Positions 1 to 10,604 of a stretch of DNA of 64,000 nucleotides are shown in pieces. Position 1 is the first letter of the stretch. Every line of letters starts with the position of its first letter. The notes below the pieces were generated by a model. It did no database searches. It was not told the DNA's origin and worked only from the letters and a program-made list of their open reading frames with translations. The stretch is taken from NCBI GenBank assembly GCA_963818645.1, contig CAWFTF010000026.1:6998-70997 (forward strand), given 5' to 3'. A program made the translations under genes and the position numbers. The stretch comes from Gp6-AA40 sp963818645 (lineage in GTDB: Bacteria; Acidobacteriota; Vicinamibacteria; Vicinamibacterales; UBA2999).

Positions 1-268
1 GCTGCATACCGACAACACGCAGATCTATCTGGTCACCAACGGATCAGGCACGGTGGTTGTCGAGTCAGAAGTGGCACCGGAAAATGTCTATCTGGTCGCC
101 CCTGGCGAGCAACGCGGCGGTCCATTCATTGGCGGACGCAAGGTCAAGGTGAAGGCCGGCGACCTGTTGTCGATACCACCGAACACATGGCACCTCGCGT
201 ACGGCGACCCCGGAGTTCCTCTGCAGTACACGATCATTCACATTCACACGCGCACGACGCTTCCGTAG
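1..268 (+). CDS. Cupin-domain protein, C-terminal part (cut by window edge)
   Basis: The reading frame is open from base 2 to the TAG at 266-268, so the start lies upstream of the window. The visible 88 residues have the pattern of the second half of a cupin barrel: a run of short beta strands, then GDLLSIPPNTWH, which fits cupin motif 2 (G-D-x6-P-x2-x-H), then a closing strand ending in HIHTR. Cupins bind a metal through His/Glu and may be enzymes or sensors; nothing here tells which. It is on the same strand as the secreted protein 27 bases downstream, which has its own strong ribosome site. Fold fairly sure, function unknown. Confidence 0.7.
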   Translation, partial: LHTDNTQIYLVTNGSGTVVVESEVAPENVYLVAPGEQRGGPFIGGRKVKVKAGDLLSIPPNTWHLAYGDPGVPLQYTIIHIHTRTTLP

Positions 269-295
269 GCTAGACTGCATCTGCTGGAGGGAGCG

Positions 296-1309
296 ATGAC
301 GATGATGCGTGGCGTTTACGTCTGCTCGTTGGTCGGTATCGCGTGCATGACCCTTGCGGCGGCTGGCCAAAGCAACAGCCAGTCGTCGGCTCCCTACAAG
401 GTGCCGAAGACCTCGTTCGGGCAACCCGATCTCGAAGGCGTCTGGTCGAACAACAGCGCGACGCCGCTGCAGCGTCCCGCCGCCTGGGCCGACAAGGAGT
501 TCCTCACGGACGACGAGGTCGCTCGCGTTCAGCAGGCGGCTCGACAACTCGAACAGGATGGTGATGCCCTCTTCGGTGACGAGTTGATCGTCGACACGCT
601 GCAGGGACACACGGAGTCGAAGTCGCACGACACTGAAACCGGAAACTACAACGCCTTCTGGCTGCCCTCGCGCGACTTCGAGCGGCGTACGTCGCTCATC
701 ATCGATCCGCCGAATGGACGGATTCCGCCCGAGACGCCGGAGGCGCAGAAGCGGCGCGCCGCCGTGGCCGAACAACGACGACTGCATCCCGCCGACGGCC
801 CGGAGAACCGCGGGCTGAGCGAACGCTGCATCACGTTCGGCGTGCCGCGATTCCAGGCGGCGTACAGCAGCGTCTATCAGATCGTCCAGTCGCCCACGGC
901 TGTCGTCTTCAACATGGAGACCATCCACGATGCGCGAGTCATTCCGGTCGATGGACGCCCGCATCTCCCGGACCAGATTCCACAGTGGCTGGGTAACTCG
1001 CGCGGCCGCTGGGAAGGCGACACGCTGGTGGTGGAGACGAAAGGCTTCTCGTCCAAGAGCAACTTCCAGGGATCGTCGACCGGCCTGCGCCTGGTGGAGC
1101 GCTTCACGCGCATCGGGCGGGACACGCTTCAATACGACGCGACGATGAGCGATCCGGCGACGTGGACGAAACCGTGGACCGCGCGGCTCTACTTCAAACG
1201 AACCGACGAACCACTCCTGGAGTACGCGTGCCACGAAGGGAATGTCGGGATGTACGGAATCCTCTCAGGCGCGAGGAAGCTCGAGGCGCAGGCGACGAGC
1301 CCGCGATAA
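296..1309 (+). CDS. Secreted protein of unknown function, acidobacterial type
   Basis: This encodes 337 residues. The start ATG follows GGAGGG at about 286-291. The N-terminus is a signal peptide with a hydrophobic core around residues 8-22 and likely cleavage after AAAG. The mature part begins with a short 'FGQPDLEGVWSNNSATPL' motif. It has an acidic/basic middle that looks helical, and ends with a DPATWTKPW segment and EYACHEGN near residues 315-322. In my recollection, exported proteins with this 'PDL.GVW' start and 'EYACHEGN' end are common and uncharacterised in Acidobacteriota, often near TonB receptors, as here. No catalytic motif is recognisable. It converges on the hydrolase gene, with a heptamer repeat hairpin in the 74-base gap. 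Confidence 0.75.
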   Translation: MTMMRGVYVCSLVGIACMTLAAAGQSNSQSSAPYKVPKTSFGQPDLEGVWSNNSATPLQRPAAWADKEFLTDDEVARVQQAARQLEQDGDALFGDELIVDTLQGHTESKSHDTETGNYNAFWLPSRDFERRTSLIIDPPNGRIPPETPEAQKRRAAVAEQRRLHPADGPENRGLSERCITFGVPRFQAAYSSVYQIVQSPTAVVFNMETIHDARVIPVDGRPHLPDQIPQWLGNSRGRWEGDTLVVETKGFSSKSNFQGSSTGLRLVERFTRIGRDTLQYDATMSDPATWTKPWTARLYFKRTDEPLLEYACHEGNVGMYGILSGARKLEAQATSPR

Positions 1310-1310
1310 A

Positions 1311-1382
1311 TCAATTCCCAACTCCCAACCTCCAACTCCCAATTCCCGGCTTCTTTGGGAGTCGGGAGTTGGAATTTGGGCG
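1311..1382. repeat. Heptamer-word inverted repeat, word AACTCCC
   Basis: The spacer between two convergent genes reads as 7-base words: AATTCCC, AACTCCC, AACCTCC, AACTCCC, AATTCCC. A short turn at about 1350-1353 follows, then the complementary words in the other arm (GGGAGTC, GGGAGTT, GGAATTT). It can fold into a long imperfect hairpin. It sits where a bidirectional terminator would be expected but has no T-run. Confidence 0.75.
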
Positions 1383-1383
1383 T

Positions 1384-2572
1384 TTACGCATTCTTAGGAA
1401 CAAAAGTCAGGAATCGGCGCGGATTGTCGACGGTGATCCGTCTGATCGCATCCACGGGGATTCCCGCCTTCATCATCCGCGGAACGGCAAGAATGAACGG
1501 CCTGGCATAGCCAGGCCCGCCGTCACGTCCGTGGAGCGACCCGGGATAGCCGGGGATCTCTCCAGTTCCGGTGTTGATGCGCCCGATGTAGTCGGACGAG
1601 ATCAAGAGGCTGTCAACCAGGCCGGCGTCGAGCATCGCCTTGATCATCTCGATGCGCCTCTCATCGGACACCCACTGCTGCTGCCGCGTCATACGATCGA
1701 AGGCCACGAACGCGCCTCGACGAGCCACGCGCTTGGCGACGTCGACCATCGGATCGTCGTAGCAACACACATGACCGATGGCGATGCTGGGTGCTTTCCC
1801 ACCTGCCGATTCCAGCGTGTCGAGCTGGCGCAGCGCCATGTCCATCGAGACATTCGGACCGGTCGAATAGTTCGTGTGCGTGAAGATCGGCAGGTTGGTT
1901 CGCGCCTGCGCCTTGGCAAAGGCACGAAAGACCTTCTTCTCTATCGGCAGCAGGTCGGCTTCATCGTTCGTGCAACCGAGCTCGCCGTACGCGCCGAGAC
2001 CGAGATCACGTGCGCCCTTGACGATCAGCTCCACGATTCCGTCTTCATCGATCGTGTCCGTACCTCTGGGATACGACTGGGGCGTGTAATACGCAGCAGC
2101 AGCAACGATTCTCACACCGCTTTCCTGCGACAGCCTCGTCAGATACGCCGCGTTCTCGGGACCTGGCATGTTGAGACCAGCTGCAACGATGCAGCCGAGG
2201 TTTCCGTTCTTGCGCGCGAGGGTCAGTTCCTCGGCCATCCACGCCGGGTCCTGCGTCGGGTTGTCCACGGGCGGTGCCGCACCCCCACCTCTCGCCTGCG
2301 GCGCACGTCCGTTGCCAAGGTGCTCGTGCATCAGCGTGCCGCCGGTCGAGGCTATTTGGATCGATATCGCCTGTGATGGTGCGGATGACGCCGCCCGCGG
2401 GCACCGGAATCTTCGCGCCTCCGGTGGGAGCCTGCGCCCGCGAGACTGCGGACACGTCGTCGAGCCACTCGAGTTGCGCGGCGATGCCGACAGCGGCTGC
2501 GCCTCCGAGCAGCCGCAACGCGCGTCTCCTCCCAGTGCGAACTCCGCTTTGATTGTCTTCGAACATCGTCAC
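1384..2572 (-). CDS. Tat-exported phosphotriesterase-like metal hydrolase (frame restored across +1 shift)
   Basis: Removing one base gives 395 residues. The N-terminus (start 2572) carries a twin-arginine signal, GRRRALRLLGG followed by an alanine-rich stretch. The body matches the phosphotriesterase/lactonase TIM-barrel family: LMHEHL gives the HxH metal pair, FTHTNY and IGHVCC the two further histidines, and ISSDYIG the final aspartate; GELGC probably holds the bridging acidic ligand. The frame breaks at the A-run at 2355-2357: the coding strand reads GATCCA-A-ATAGCC, and dropping one A joins GDIDP to IASTGGTL. It lies 21 bases downstream of the TonB receptor in the same direction, so the pair may import and hydrolyse a lactone or ester. 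The substrate is unknown. Confidence 0.8.
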
Positions 2573-2593
2573 GACCTCGCTAACGAGACGACC

Positions 2594-5500
2594 CTAGAAG
2601 TCGTACTGGAGGCTGAACTTCCAGAACCGCCCGTCCTGCACCTGCGTGGGCTGCAGCCAGGGAGTGGTCGTCGCGGCGCCGGGCGCCGAGTACGTGTTGC
2701 GAATGAAAGTCGCGGTACTGCCGTTCAACGCATTGTACAGGTCGACGTTGAATTGAAACCGCTGGTCGCCCACTCTGAACAGCTTGCTCCCCCGAAGATC
2801 GAGCTGACGCAGCCGATCGCCATACATCGAGAACGGTTCGAGAATGTCGATGCTTCGCGTGGCGGTGCGCAGTGGACGCCCGAGACCGCCCGATGGCTGA
2901 GAGTTGATCTCGGCGCTCGTGTAAACACGATTCGCCACGATCAGTGGACCGGGCAGGTCCTGGTAGACGCCCGACGCAATCACGCCGCCCCACGGGAGTT
3001 CGAACGACCCACTCATACGGAACCGGTGCTGGTAAGGCGTGCTCACGTCGCAGGGCGACACCTCACTCGTTAACTGCTCGGGGTTGTCCACGATGAAGCA
3101 GTTCGAGATGGCGTTGTTCACGAGACCACCGTTGGCCGAGATGGCGGTGTTCTGAATCGTGTTGCCGACACTCCATCCGGCGTTGAACGTTCCAGCTCGC
3201 GGAAGCCGTGCAGCCATCGAAAGATCGAACCCGTTGAAGTGCTCTGTCTGAGGACTTTGCTCCAGGCCGCTCACGGGATACCTGTCGACGTAGTCATCGG
3301 CGAACCCAACGAGATTGCTGGTCGCGACGTTGATTCGCTGATCCCAGAGCCCACAGAGCTGCTGTCCGCTGCGCGGTAACCGGGAGTCGGTTGGCAATGT
3401 GATGCAGTACGGGTCGTAGTCGGCCGGCGTCAGATTGAGATTGTCCGTCACCGAGAAGTTGCCGTAGATCGTGCGCGCGTATGTGGCGCTCACGGCGAGG
3501 CGATTCGTCAACTGCTGCTCGATGCCCGCACTCGCCCGCCAGTTGTATCCGCGCTTGAACCACCCGTCCGTGAAATCCGGATTCGCGACCGTGGTGTTTT
3601 CGCTGAAGGTCGCCACGCTCGGGTTGTTGTAGGCGCCGCACAGGTCTCCACCACGCGAACGGAGGTCTTGCGCGGCCGGGTTCTTGAGGTCGCAATCGGG
3701 AGAGAAGTTGGCGTTGGCGTCTGTCCAGTTACGCGTCGTGCTGAAGTTGGCCGTCGGGCCGAACTGCGCAGCCACACCGGTCGATCCTCCAGCCACATAC
3801 CGATTGACGCCGCCTTTGAGTGCCGTCCTGCCATCGCCGAAGAGATCGTAGGCCGCTCCCAGACGAGGACTGAGGTCCTTCCAGTTGGGTACCCCATCGC
3901 GCGCGGGCGAGCTGTAGGCCGGGAACAGCGCGTTCGCCGGATTGTCCACGGCGCCGAGCGATTGGCTCATCCAGTCCAGGCGCAGACCGAGGCTCAACGT
4001 CAGGCGACGCAACGCCCACTGGTCCTGAACGAAAAGCGCCAGGTCCTGGTCGAGGTGTGCGTCGCTGTTGCGGCTGGCGAACAGCGTCATCGATGTCGGG
4101 GTTTCGTTGGTAAACGTATACGAGAGAGGCAGGCCGCTGACATCGTCCGCGCGGTTGATCGTGTTCCCCGTGACGTTGCCGCGAATGATGGTGAAGCCGC
4201 TCTTCAGGTTATGCGCCCCCGTCACATACGACATGGCGAACCGTGAGTTGAATTGATTGGAGACGCCAATGCTGATGGCTCCCACGCCGTGGTAGTTGGC
4301 GCCTCGCGCGGCATCTGCGATGTTGACCCGGAAGGGTTGGCTCTGGCCGCACTCCTCGTAGTCGGATCCATCGAGCTTCGTGCCAAAGTTCGCGGTTCCG
4401 AAGGTGTTAAGGCCAACCGTCACGCCGCCCTCGAAGAGCAGCACGTTGGATTGTGGCCGGCTCCACGTCGCCTGCGTCAGAGAGTCGTTGTGACACATGG
4501 CCGCATTGGCCTCGATGCGCGCGATCCCTTGATCGAGTTGCCCGAATGCCTGGTCCCTGAAGTGCCGCTGGATGTCGGTCGAAGCACCGAACCTATCCTT
4601 GGTCCCCAATTGAAACGTCGTCCGGAACTGATAGTTGTGGTTTCGTTCGTCGGGATCCACTGGACGGCTCGTGTCCGGCGTGTAGATCCAGTCGTCGAGG
4701 TCGGCGTCATGAAAGAGGCTGGCGGCTCGGAGCGTGCTCCCGCTCACCCGGCCCGACGCCACGAACCACCACTTGTCGGCGATCACCGGTCCCCCGACCA
4801 ATCCGCTCAAATCGGCAATCGACCGCAGGCCGTTCACCGTCGTCAATCCTTGTGACTTGAGCTCATCGCTCAAGTTGCTCGACTGCAACGAGTGATTCGC
4901 CCATGCGCCGAACATCGTCCCAGACCATTGGTTGCCACCTTCCCGGGGGATCGTGTTGACGACGGCTCCGGCGAGTTGATACTGGGCGGAACCGGCAGCA
5001 CCGAGGTCGATCACGTTCTCCTGCACGGAGACGGGATTGACGAAATACAGCCGGCCGGCACCGTCTCCATTCAGGTTGCTGTAGAGCATGCCGTTCGTCA
5101 TCTGACGCATGTCGCCCGGCCGGGCGCCGAACACAGAGATTCGAACGGACTGTTCGCCTTTGGTTCCGCCGGTGTCGACACCGTTGGCAGGTGACACTGC
5201 GCCGGGAACGAGCGCCAGCAATCCGCCCACGCTCTTGCTCGTCGGCAGCACCGCGAGCGTCTCCTGGCTCACCACCGTTCCCTTCGAAACGCTGCGGACG
5301 TCGACGAGCGGCGTCTCCCCGGAGACAACGACGGTCTCCTCCAGCGCTCCAACCCGAAGGTCCGCGTTGACGGTGGCCACGAAGTTCGACGACAACTCCA
5401 GGCCGTCACGCCTGAAGGTGGCAAACCCTGGAAGGGTAAAAGTCACGGAATACGCGCCCGGTCTCAACTCCGCGATCTGGTACCGGCCGTCGGCGTCGGT

Positions 5501-5687
5501 GATAGTGGTGCGCACTTTCTCGATCAGCACCGGGCTCGCAGCTTCAACCGTCACTCCCGGCAAGCACCGCCCCGGACGTGTCCCTCACGACGCCGACGAT
5601 ACTTGCCGCGCCGATGCCTTGTGCCCAGCCATCAGGCGGGGCGACAAGCGTGACGAGCGCTCCGATCACGAAACACAGTCGCTTCAT
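2594..5687 (-). CDS. TonB-dependent outer-membrane receptor with carboxypeptidase-regulatory N-domain (frame restored)
   Basis: This encodes about 1030 residues once one extra base is removed near 5564-5566. The start at 5687 follows AGGAGAGG and opens with a signal peptide (MKRLCFVIGALVTLVA, ending ..GWAQG). A carboxypeptidase-regulatory beta domain follows (GVVRDTSGAV, then LPGVTVEA, DADGRYQI, LRPGAYSV), then a plug with LVDVRSVSKGTVVSQE, and a large barrel ending in aromatic FSLQYDF, as expected for an outer-membrane protein. The break is GCGGTG-C-TTGCCG on the coding strand. Without the correction the protein would begin at an internal TTG and lack its signal. This class in Acidobacteriota is OmpA-like/SusC-like and takes up large ligands; the ligand is not deducible. 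Confidence 0.85.
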
Positions 5688-5785
5688 GACACGAATCCTC
5701 TCCTGCCTTGCGTTAGTCGAGCGGCACGAGTCTAGCGACCGTGTCGGTGCTCCGCACTACCTAAGGAGAGTTATTCGAGCGAGGC

Positions 5786-6451
5786 TTACCAGATGTGGAT
5801 GATGCCCCGCCGGACCGCGACTGCAATTACCGCAGCGCGATCGCTGACATGCAGCTTCGCGAGGATGTTCTTCACGTGGACCTTGGCAGTCTCTTCGCTG
5901 ATGCCAAGGGTGACGGCGATTTCCTTGTTACGCAACCCCTGAGTGATGAGGTGCACCACCTCGATTTCCCGCGGGGTAAGGGAAGGCTGCACCTTGCGGA
6001 CGGCGAGAGCAGCCGCCACGTCGGCTGGGATGGGACGGTTGCCGGTGTGCACTTCCCGGATCACGTTGACGAGATCCTCAGCCAGGGTGTCCTTCAAAAG
6101 GTATGCGGTCGCTCCGGCCTCGAGCGCACGATAGATGTCCTCATCCCCCTGGTACATCGTGAGCACGACGATGCGTGCGTTGGGATGTGACGCGCGGATC
6201 TCGCCGATCGCCTCCAGGCCACTCATCGTCGGGAGCTGGAGATCCATCAAGGTGATGTCGGGCAGGTGACGCGCATAGAGTTCGACCGCCTGCTCTCCGC
6301 TCGTCGCCGACGCAATCACTTCCATGTCGGGCTGACGGCCAATGAGCAGCGCCAATCCATCGAGCATGACTCGGTGGTCGTCAACGCAGAGCACGCGGAT
6401 GCGGTTCGTGCGCTGTAACGTTGGATGATCGACGGTATCGGTGCTCAGCAT
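5786..6451 (-). CDS. LuxR/NarL-family response regulator
   Basis: This encodes 221 residues from the ATG at 6451. Longer upstream starts would overlap the kinase gene and add no domain. Receiver domain at about residues 18-135: acidic pair D24-D25, phospho-acceptor D70 in LMDLQLP, then LTMYQ and the conserved lysine in LLKD. The C-terminal helix-turn-helix of GerE/LuxR type is about residues 155-215 (LTPREIEVVHL, NKEIAVTLGISEETAKVHVKN). It begins 16 bases after the stop of the propeller sensor kinase, so the two are a cotranscribed pair. Target genes are unknown; the TonB receptor/hydrolase set downstream on the same strand is a natural guess. Confidence 0.93.
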   Translation of the reverse strand: MLSTDTVDHPTLQRTNRIRVLCVDDHRVMLDGLALLIGRQPDMEVIASATSGEQAVELYARHLPDITLMDLQLPTMSGLEAIGEIRASHPNARIVVLTMYQGDEDIYRALEAGATAYLLKDTLAEDLVNVIREVHTGNRPIPADVAAALAVRKVQPSLTPREIEVVHLITQGLRNKEIAVTLGISEETAKVHVKNILAKLHVSDRAAVIAVAVRRGIIHIW

Positions 6452-6467
6452 TCTTCTGGTTCCCTTG

Positions 6468-9407
6468 TCATGCCGGGACAACGGTTTCGATTTCGGTGCC
6501 GCTCCCAGGTCTCGAGGCGATGGTGATCCGTCCGCGTACCTGCTCGGCGCGTTCACGCATACTGACGAGACCATAGTGACCGGGGGCCCTCGCGGCTTCA
6601 GGATCGAACCCAACCCCATCGTCGGCTACGCGCATGAACGTGCGGTCGTCGCGGTAGTCGATCTCGACCGCCACCCGGCTGGCTTGCCCGTGACGGACAG
6701 CGTTGTTGACCGCTTCCTGCCCGATCAAGACCAGTTGCTCTTCCACTAGTGCGGCACACGCGTGGGGAGTTCCTTTGACAGTGACATCGAGTGCCACCGC
6801 CCTGCCGCCAATCGCCAGCTCCGCTGCGTCGCGGAGCGCCTGGGGAAGATCGCCGGTCGCGAGGGTCGGCGTGCGCAGATCCATAATCGAGCGGCGCGCC
6901 TGCCGAATGTAGCCTTCAACCTGCCGGCGAATGGCGAGGATCCGATTCCGGCCAGGTTGTGATGACAAGTCGGTGTTGTGCGACAGATCGTCCACCTGCA
7001 GCGCAAGCGCGGCCAGCCCTTGCAGCAGCGTGTCGTGAATGGCGCGACTCATCCGAATCCGCTCGGCAAGCACGAGCGCAAACTGGCGGCGGACCTGACG
7101 AACGTGCACTCGCCACGACAAGTACACCACCAGGAAGAGGCTCAATCCGCAGGCGAGGTAGAACCAGCGAGTCTGGTAGAACATCGGCTGGATGCCGAAT
7201 GTCAAAGAGGTGCTGGGCTGACCCCAGTTCCCGTCGCCGCCGCTTGCCATGACTCGAAATTGATAGTCGCGCGGCGGGAGGTTCGTGTAAGTGGCCTGTC
7301 GCGCGGATCCTGCGTCCACCCAGTCGCTGTCGTACCCGTCCAGACGATAGCGATAGCGCACGCGCATCGGATCGGACAACGTCAAGGCCGCGAACCCGAT
7401 CTGCAGATGCGATGTCCTGGCAGGCAGTTGCAGTGGTCGCGCAGGATCGAACGGACGCGCGTCGGCCGTAATCGATTCGATCTTGACTGACGGAGCGCCG
7501 AGCGGCTCACCGATATTGCGCGGATCGACGATCGTGACACCGCTGCTCGTAATGAACCACAAGCGGCCGTCTGGCGAGCGCACTCCACTGCGGCTCCCCT
7601 CGCTGAAGGGCACGCCAGCGACGCCATCCGCGGTGTTGAATAGCCTGAACCGAACCTGATACGCAGGATCAGCGGTAACCTTGTCGACTTCGCTCGGATC
7701 CAGGCGGAGAATGCCGCTGCCGTTCGCAACCCAGACGAAGCCGAGCTCGTCCTCGACGATGGACTTCACGTCTCCGGTGAAGCCGTTCTGACGCGTGACT
7801 CTGGTGAAGCCGCTGCCTGTGAAACGGCTCAGGCCCTCCTCTCCGCCGGCCCAGACGGAGCCGTGCGCATCCTCGAGCATGCAGCTGATAATGCCGATGC
7901 CCGGTTCGTAAGTACGCACCTCGCCTCTGGGCGATCGAAGCACGAGCTTGCCGCCCGATGATCCGATCCACAGGTTGCCGCTTCTACCTGCGTGAATGAA
8001 GGACGCGCCCTTTCGATGTACCTCGGGGATATCGTCCGCAGACGTCAACTGTTCATGGCGCCACCGGAAGAGGCGTAAGTAAAAGTCGCGCAGCCAGATC
8101 GTGTCGCCGGCACCGGTCATGCTGATGATGCGCTGCATCCCGCCTCCCGGCACCATCAGCAACGGCGAGAAGTGTTCATTGGAAAACCGCGCAACACCCC
8201 GTTCTCCTGAGACCCAGAGATCACCGCGCCGGTCTGCATACAGCCCTAGCACGACCGACCCTGGTAAGCCGTCGGCCTGTGTGTACAGCGTTCGTCCACC
8301 CGATGTAGAGCGTACGAGCCCCGCCGCGGTCCCGATCCACACGCTGCCGTCAGGCGTCACTTCGATCGCGCGAGGAATGGGAAGATCCTTGACCGGCGTC
8401 ACGCGGTGCGGCGTCAGTCGCTGCAGACCCGAGAGCGTCCCTACCCAGACGTTGCCTTCACGATCCTCGAGCAGCGAGTACACCGCATTGCTGGCGACGC
8501 CTTCGTCTGCCGTGATCACGTCGACGTTCGGGTTTTTCCCTCCATCGCGACCACGAACGCGCCACAGTCCCTGTCCTTGAGTTCCAACCCAGAGATTTCC
8601 TCGACTGTCATGAAGCAGTTCAACGCCCCAGCCTCGAAGCGGCTTCTGTCTACGATGAGGAGCAGCGAGCCCGGGGACTCTGAACCCTTCGTTGAAGTCG
8701 CTCATCCATACCGTGCCAGTTGCGTCCTCGGCGAAGCCTTGCCAGACATTGCTCGAGAGCGTGATGACGTCAACTTGCTCGAAGCGCTCGTCTCCCGCTT
8801 GCTTTCGGAAGACGCCGTTCACCGTCGCAACCCACAGGCGCTTTCGACGGTCCTCATAAATTGCCGTGGCCGACACGTCGCCCAGACCGTCTTTTTCGCC
8901 GACCCGTTGCCAGCTCTCCCCGTTGCGACGGAAGAGCCCGTGAATGGTGCCGACCCAGATCGTGCCCTCGTGGTCCTCGAGCAGCGAGAGCGTCAAGCTC
9001 CGCTCAGCGAAACCGTCCCGCTCACCGTACAGAGTCAGCTTGCCGTTCTTGATCCGACCGAGCGGCATTCGGCCACTCACGCCGATCCACAACGACCGAT
9101 CTCGCGCACTGACGAGCGCCGTCACCGCCCCCACGGGGAGGCGAGTCTCGCCCAGGGCGCTCCACGTATCGAATCGAACTCCGTCGAATCGAACGAGGCC
9201 GGCATCAGTGGCCAGCCAGAGATACCCGTCGGCGTCCTGCGCGATGCCGCGGATCCGGCCCGCGGGCAGGCCTTCGTTCTCTTTCCACGTTGTCACCGTG
9301 TAGTCGCCCAACGGTCCGTCAACAGAACGTGCAGTACCGGCGGAGGGCAAGCAGGCAAGAAGGACGACCACGAGAACCAGACGGAAAACCGCAGAGCGGT
9401 GAATCAC
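6468..9407 (-). CDS. Beta-propeller (Reg_prop/Y_Y_Y) sensor histidine kinase
   Basis: This encodes 979 residues. A signal peptide or first membrane segment lies at 1-25. Repeated propeller blades follow (DGYLWLATDAGLVRFDG, GTIWVGTIHGLFR, GNLWVGTQGQGLWR, GNVWVGTLSGLQR and others), forming a periplasmic two-bladed sensor of the kind seen in Bacteroidetes hybrid systems. A Y_Y_Y domain (RYRLDGYDSDWVDAG) ends near residue 715 and one membrane helix lies at about 735-755. The HisKA_3 dimerisation helix has phospho-accepting His at about 791 (RAIHDTLLQG). The HATPase domain has EAVNNAVRH and DDGVGFD with a GLVSMRERA lid. It has no fused receiver and acts with the NarL regulator that follows. Such propellers usually sense polysaccharide fragments; the ligand here is unknown. 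Confidence 0.93.
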   Translation of the reverse strand: MIHRSAVFRLVLVVVLLACLPSAGTARSVDGPLGDYTVTTWKENEGLPAGRIRGIAQDADGYLWLATDAGLVRFDGVRFDTWSALGETRLPVGAVTALVSARDRSLWIGVSGRMPLGRIKNGKLTLYGERDGFAERSLTLSLLEDHEGTIWVGTIHGLFRRNGESWQRVGEKDGLGDVSATAIYEDRRKRLWVATVNGVFRKQAGDERFEQVDVITLSSNVWQGFAEDATGTVWMSDFNEGFRVPGLAAPHRRQKPLRGWGVELLHDSRGNLWVGTQGQGLWRVRGRDGGKNPNVDVITADEGVASNAVYSLLEDREGNVWVGTLSGLQRLTPHRVTPVKDLPIPRAIEVTPDGSVWIGTAAGLVRSTSGGRTLYTQADGLPGSVVLGLYADRRGDLWVSGERGVARFSNEHFSPLLMVPGGGMQRIISMTGAGDTIWLRDFYLRLFRWRHEQLTSADDIPEVHRKGASFIHAGRSGNLWIGSSGGKLVLRSPRGEVRTYEPGIGIISCMLEDAHGSVWAGGEEGLSRFTGSGFTRVTRQNGFTGDVKSIVEDELGFVWVANGSGILRLDPSEVDKVTADPAYQVRFRLFNTADGVAGVPFSEGSRSGVRSPDGRLWFITSSGVTIVDPRNIGEPLGAPSVKIESITADARPFDPARPLQLPARTSHLQIGFAALTLSDPMRVRYRYRLDGYDSDWVDAGSARQATYTNLPPRDYQFRVMASGGDGNWGQPSTSLTFGIQPMFYQTRWFYLACGLSLFLVVYLSWRVHVRQVRRQFALVLAERIRMSRAIHDTLLQGLAALALQVDDLSHNTDLSSQPGRNRILAIRRQVEGYIRQARRSIMDLRTPTLATGDLPQALRDAAELAIGGRAVALDVTVKGTPHACAALVEEQLVLIGQEAVNNAVRHGQASRVAVEIDYRDDRTFMRVADDGVGFDPEAARAPGHYGLVSMRERAEQVRGRITIASRPGSGTEIETVVPA

Positions 9408-9535
9408 CCATCTCCCCCAGTTGTTGGTTGGCTGTGGACTCGCGGATGCTCGACGAGCGGCGCGATTTTGAGCGCGGCCGCACGTTCAAGTCAAATCGTC
9501 CAGGCTAAACGAGCCCGTGGAGTGGAAAATGAGGG

Positions 9536-10604
9536 CTATCGACTCGCGCCGTTTTGCTGGCGCTGACGCTCGAGGCGCTGCTTCTGGAAGTACAGCACCT
9601 GGTATTCCTGAACGTTGGCATTGTGCTTCGCCAGCGTCTCGGCAAACGCATGCGACCCGTCATTCCTGCTGACGAAGTAGAGGTAATCGACGTCGGCGGG
9701 CGCGAGAGCCGCTTCGAGCGCGGCCCGTCCTGGAGAGGCGATCGGCCCGGGCGGAAGGCCTGCGTACTTATAGGTGTTGTAGGGCGAGTCGAACGAGAGG
9801 TCGCGCTTGCGGATGTTGCCGTCGTAGGTGCCGGCCTGCACAAGCGCATAGACGACGGTCGGGTCGGCCTGCATCGCCATGTTCTTGTCCAGACGATTCC
9901 GGTACACCGCCGCAACGAGCGGTCGTTCTTCCGCCTTCCCTGTTTCCTTCTCGACCAGCGACGCGAGCGTCACGATCTGTCTCGTCGACAGGTCCGCCTG
10001 GCCGCTGCGTTTCGCCTCGAGCGTCGTGTAGGTGTCGCGAAACCTCTGCGACCATCAGCGACACCAGCGTCGCGACCGGGGTCCCGCGCGGCAACGTGTA
10101 GGTTTCGGGAAACAGATAGCCCTCGAGATCCTTCGCAGCAGGATCGAGATCGTTCACGAGCGATCCGTCACGCGCGGCCTTGATGAACTCGTCGGCCTTG
10201 CCGAACCCGCGCGACTCGACGATGTCCGCCATCTCCCGGATCGTGAGCCCCTCCGGAAACGTGATCGGGTGTCCGTAGACGTCGCCACGCGCCAGTTTCT
10301 CGACGACGTCGACGACGCTCATCGGTCGATCGAAGCGGTACTCGCCAGCTTTGAGCGCGCGCGACTGCCCAGTCCACATCAGCGCCGCGCGAAATGAGAG
10401 CTCGTCGGAGACGACACCCGCCTCGACGAGGCGGCGGCGTATTTCCGCTGCGCCCGTACCGGACGGGATCTCAACGAAACGTTCCGGCTCAGGGAAGCCC
10501 TTGTACGGCTGCTGAATCCGATTGACCATGTAAAAGACAGACGCGGCAGCACCACCGGCAACGAGGACGACGACGACAAGAAGAGAAAGAAGGAGTTTCT
10601 TCAC
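9536..10604 (-). CDS. mltG: Endolytic murein transglycosylase MltG (frame restored)
   Basis: This encodes 355 residues after removing one base. A membrane anchor lies at 4-25 (LLLSLLVVVVLVAGG), followed by a LysM-like segment with EIPSGTGAAEIRRRL and ITFPEGLTIREMADIV, the hallmark LEGYLFPETYTLPRG, then the YceG catalytic region with LASLVEKETG (catalytic Glu in VEKET), VYRNRL and QADPTVVYAL. The frame breaks at base 10043: coding strand GCAGAG-G-TTTCGC. Dropping the G joins MVAE to FRDTYTT. MltG cuts nascent glycan strands in the inner membrane and sets their length. Its start overlaps the end of ruvX by 4 bases, so the two are translationally coupled. Confidence 0.9.

Noticed and set aside
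65..1234. Long open frame on the minus strand opposite the secreted protein
   Set aside because: It is a shadow: low-complexity arginine-rich translation, no domain, and it runs opposite a gene with a ribosome site and signal peptide.
2168..3073. Long plus-strand open frame across the hydrolase/receptor junction
   Set aside because: It crosses the ends of two real minus-strand genes and reads as their reverse; no motif or start signal.
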